Position numbers and translations under genes: made by a program. Positions 38,511 through 39,504 of a stretch of 39,504 bases of DNA are shown one piece after another. The DNA lies in contig JALLLS010000150.1 of the NCBI GenBank assembly GCA_025094145.1, positions 1-39,504 on the forward strand. The letters are read 5' to 3'. The first letter of the stretch is position 1; each line of letters begins with the position of its first letter. This DNA is from Spinellus fusiger. Its lineage: Eukaryota > Mucoromycota > Mucoromycetes > Mucorales > Phycomycetaceae. The notes under the pieces are model-generated. The model saw nothing but the letters and a program-made list of their open reading frames with translations, did not search any database and was not told the origin of the DNA.

Positions 38511-39504
38511 TACAGTTCAAAGTATTTTTTTATTTATGGGTGTTGATTGCTATTCGCGCATTGGGCATGTTAGCCACCCTATGAGAACTTTTGTGAAAAA
38601 AATGAGAATAGACATAAAAACACTTCAAATACGAAAGTGAAAAAAATAATGCAAAGAGAGAGGAAACAGAAAGAAAAGAGAATATAAAACCTCAATGAGG
38701 GAGAAATGATGAAAATGAGTGGAAATGATGGTAAAATGAGAATTATGAATAGACATCCAAAAGGCCATAAAGTCAGCAAGGAAACCAGGACACCAAAAAG
38801 ATAACCGTCATCCTGTGGCGATTCGAAATCCAACGAGGGATACTTAGAGCAACTCGGACAATCCTGAAAATATATGTAGCAACTACACTAGCAGCTTCTG
38901 GCTTTGCTAAACGGGTTAAGAATGGGTGGTAGAGGAGAGATTGGAGGAGAAGTGAGGATACAGCGTCTGTTGCTGCAGGAGTCTTTGCACTCTATGGCGG
39001 CGTTGGCGTTCCCGCTCAACACACCCATCAGCAGCCTCAATGAGCAGGCTACCAGCTGATGGCTCTACCTTAAAGTCTCGAGTAGACGTGGCTCAATCAA
39101 TGGCTTGCAGCAGTATTAACAAACTGGGCCAAAGGTCTCGCCATTTAACAAAAGACTTAACCGTGCATGGCAGAAGATTTAGACAATAGTCAGTTGGATG
39201 AACATCTTGTGGTGGTGCAGGAACTAGGAAGAACAAGAGCGTGGAGCATTCATGGTCAACAAATGTGCAAGTGAGAAAGTGGTCCCTGTTAGCAGATGGG
39301 TGGCCACATTGGCAAGGAACTGAAGGTGTTGGTGGTAACCAAGCAATCCTCCATTTTAGTAGACAATGTCTCTCTTTGTGCGTGCATGGTAGTAGAAGAA
39401 TTGGATCCCAAACAGGTCTACATAGTCCACGGGCTACCGTCACCAGCGGATTCTTGCCACGTACTAGACTAGTAATTTCACTTTGAAGACGTTCAAGATA
39501 AGCT
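38511..39504 (-). mobile_element. LINE family 2, copy C, runs off the window end
   Basis: Homologous to copies A and B (3' tail RC starts TACAGTTCAAAG). The ORF2 C-terminal region is readable: VARGLCRPVWDPILLLPCT, CQCGHPSANRDHFLTC, and beyond KSFVKWRDLWPSLLILLQAID, where A and B shift frame. This copy has a TGA right after QAID instead. It shows more differences from A and B than A and B show from each other. Confidence 0.9.

Noticed and set aside
1..39504. CRISPR array, bacterial operons or prophage
   Set aside because: Introns, eukaryotic ribosomal proteins and fungal mobile elements exclude a prokaryotic origin, and no regularly spaced repeats were found.

Overview
The window reads as a piece of an early-diverging fungal nuclear genome, most likely Mucoromycota (Mucor/Rhizopus-like). 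The reasons are small spliceosomal introns (several only 40-81 nt, GTAAGT...YAG), AT-rich intergenic DNA, fungal-type host genes (Rom-type RhoGEF, p23/Sba1, BOLA3, EPT/CPT), and a dense load of LINE, Tc1/IS630 and Plavaka-like elements. The taxonomic call is an inference from gene structure and element types, because no database was searched.

Left part (1-17.7 kb), a transposon graveyard. A LINE (family 1, minus strand, ORF1 plus APE endonuclease/RT ORF2, cut by the window start) fills 1-3.44 kb. Next comes a tRNA-derived repeat cluster that ends in an apparently intact tRNA-Thr(AGT) gene. The first 14-15 nt of that tRNA recur twice upstream, at the outer edges of two SINE-like insertions. 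At 5.7-9.6 kb lies a Plavaka-like (CMC superfamily) DNA transposon with 515-bp, nearly identical terminal inverted repeats and a broken transposase. A tandem helix-turn-helix gene (9.9-10.6 kb) and a Tc1 relic follow. From 11.5 to 17.7 kb is a nest: an 807-bp near-perfect inverted repeat made of two copies of LINE family 2, a decayed Tc1 element between the two copies, and a full-length IS630/Tc1-like element at the LINE 3' end. That element stops 140 bp before the first host gene.

Middle and right part (17.8-36.6 kb), host genes. In order: acetoacetyl-CoA synthetase (+, 12 exons), ribosomal protein eS1 (-), a relic of a TnpB/Fanzor-like nuclease, co-chaperone p23 (+), phosphoribosylglycinamide formyltransferase (-), a DEP-DH-PH RhoGEF (-, about nine exons), ethanolamine/choline phosphotransferase (+, 5 exons), mitochondrial BOLA3 (-, 3 exons) and ribosomal protein uL2 (-). 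The genes are mostly in convergent pairs and are functionally unrelated housekeeping genes: ketone-body/leucine carbon metabolism, translation, Hsp90 cycle, purine synthesis, Rho signalling to the cell wall, phospholipid synthesis and Fe-S maturation. A 3.5-kb stretch without recognisable genes separates the RhoGEF from the phosphotransferase.

Right end (37.2-39.5 kb). Another broken Tc1 element, related to the relic at 11 kb, and a third LINE family 2 copy run off the window edge.
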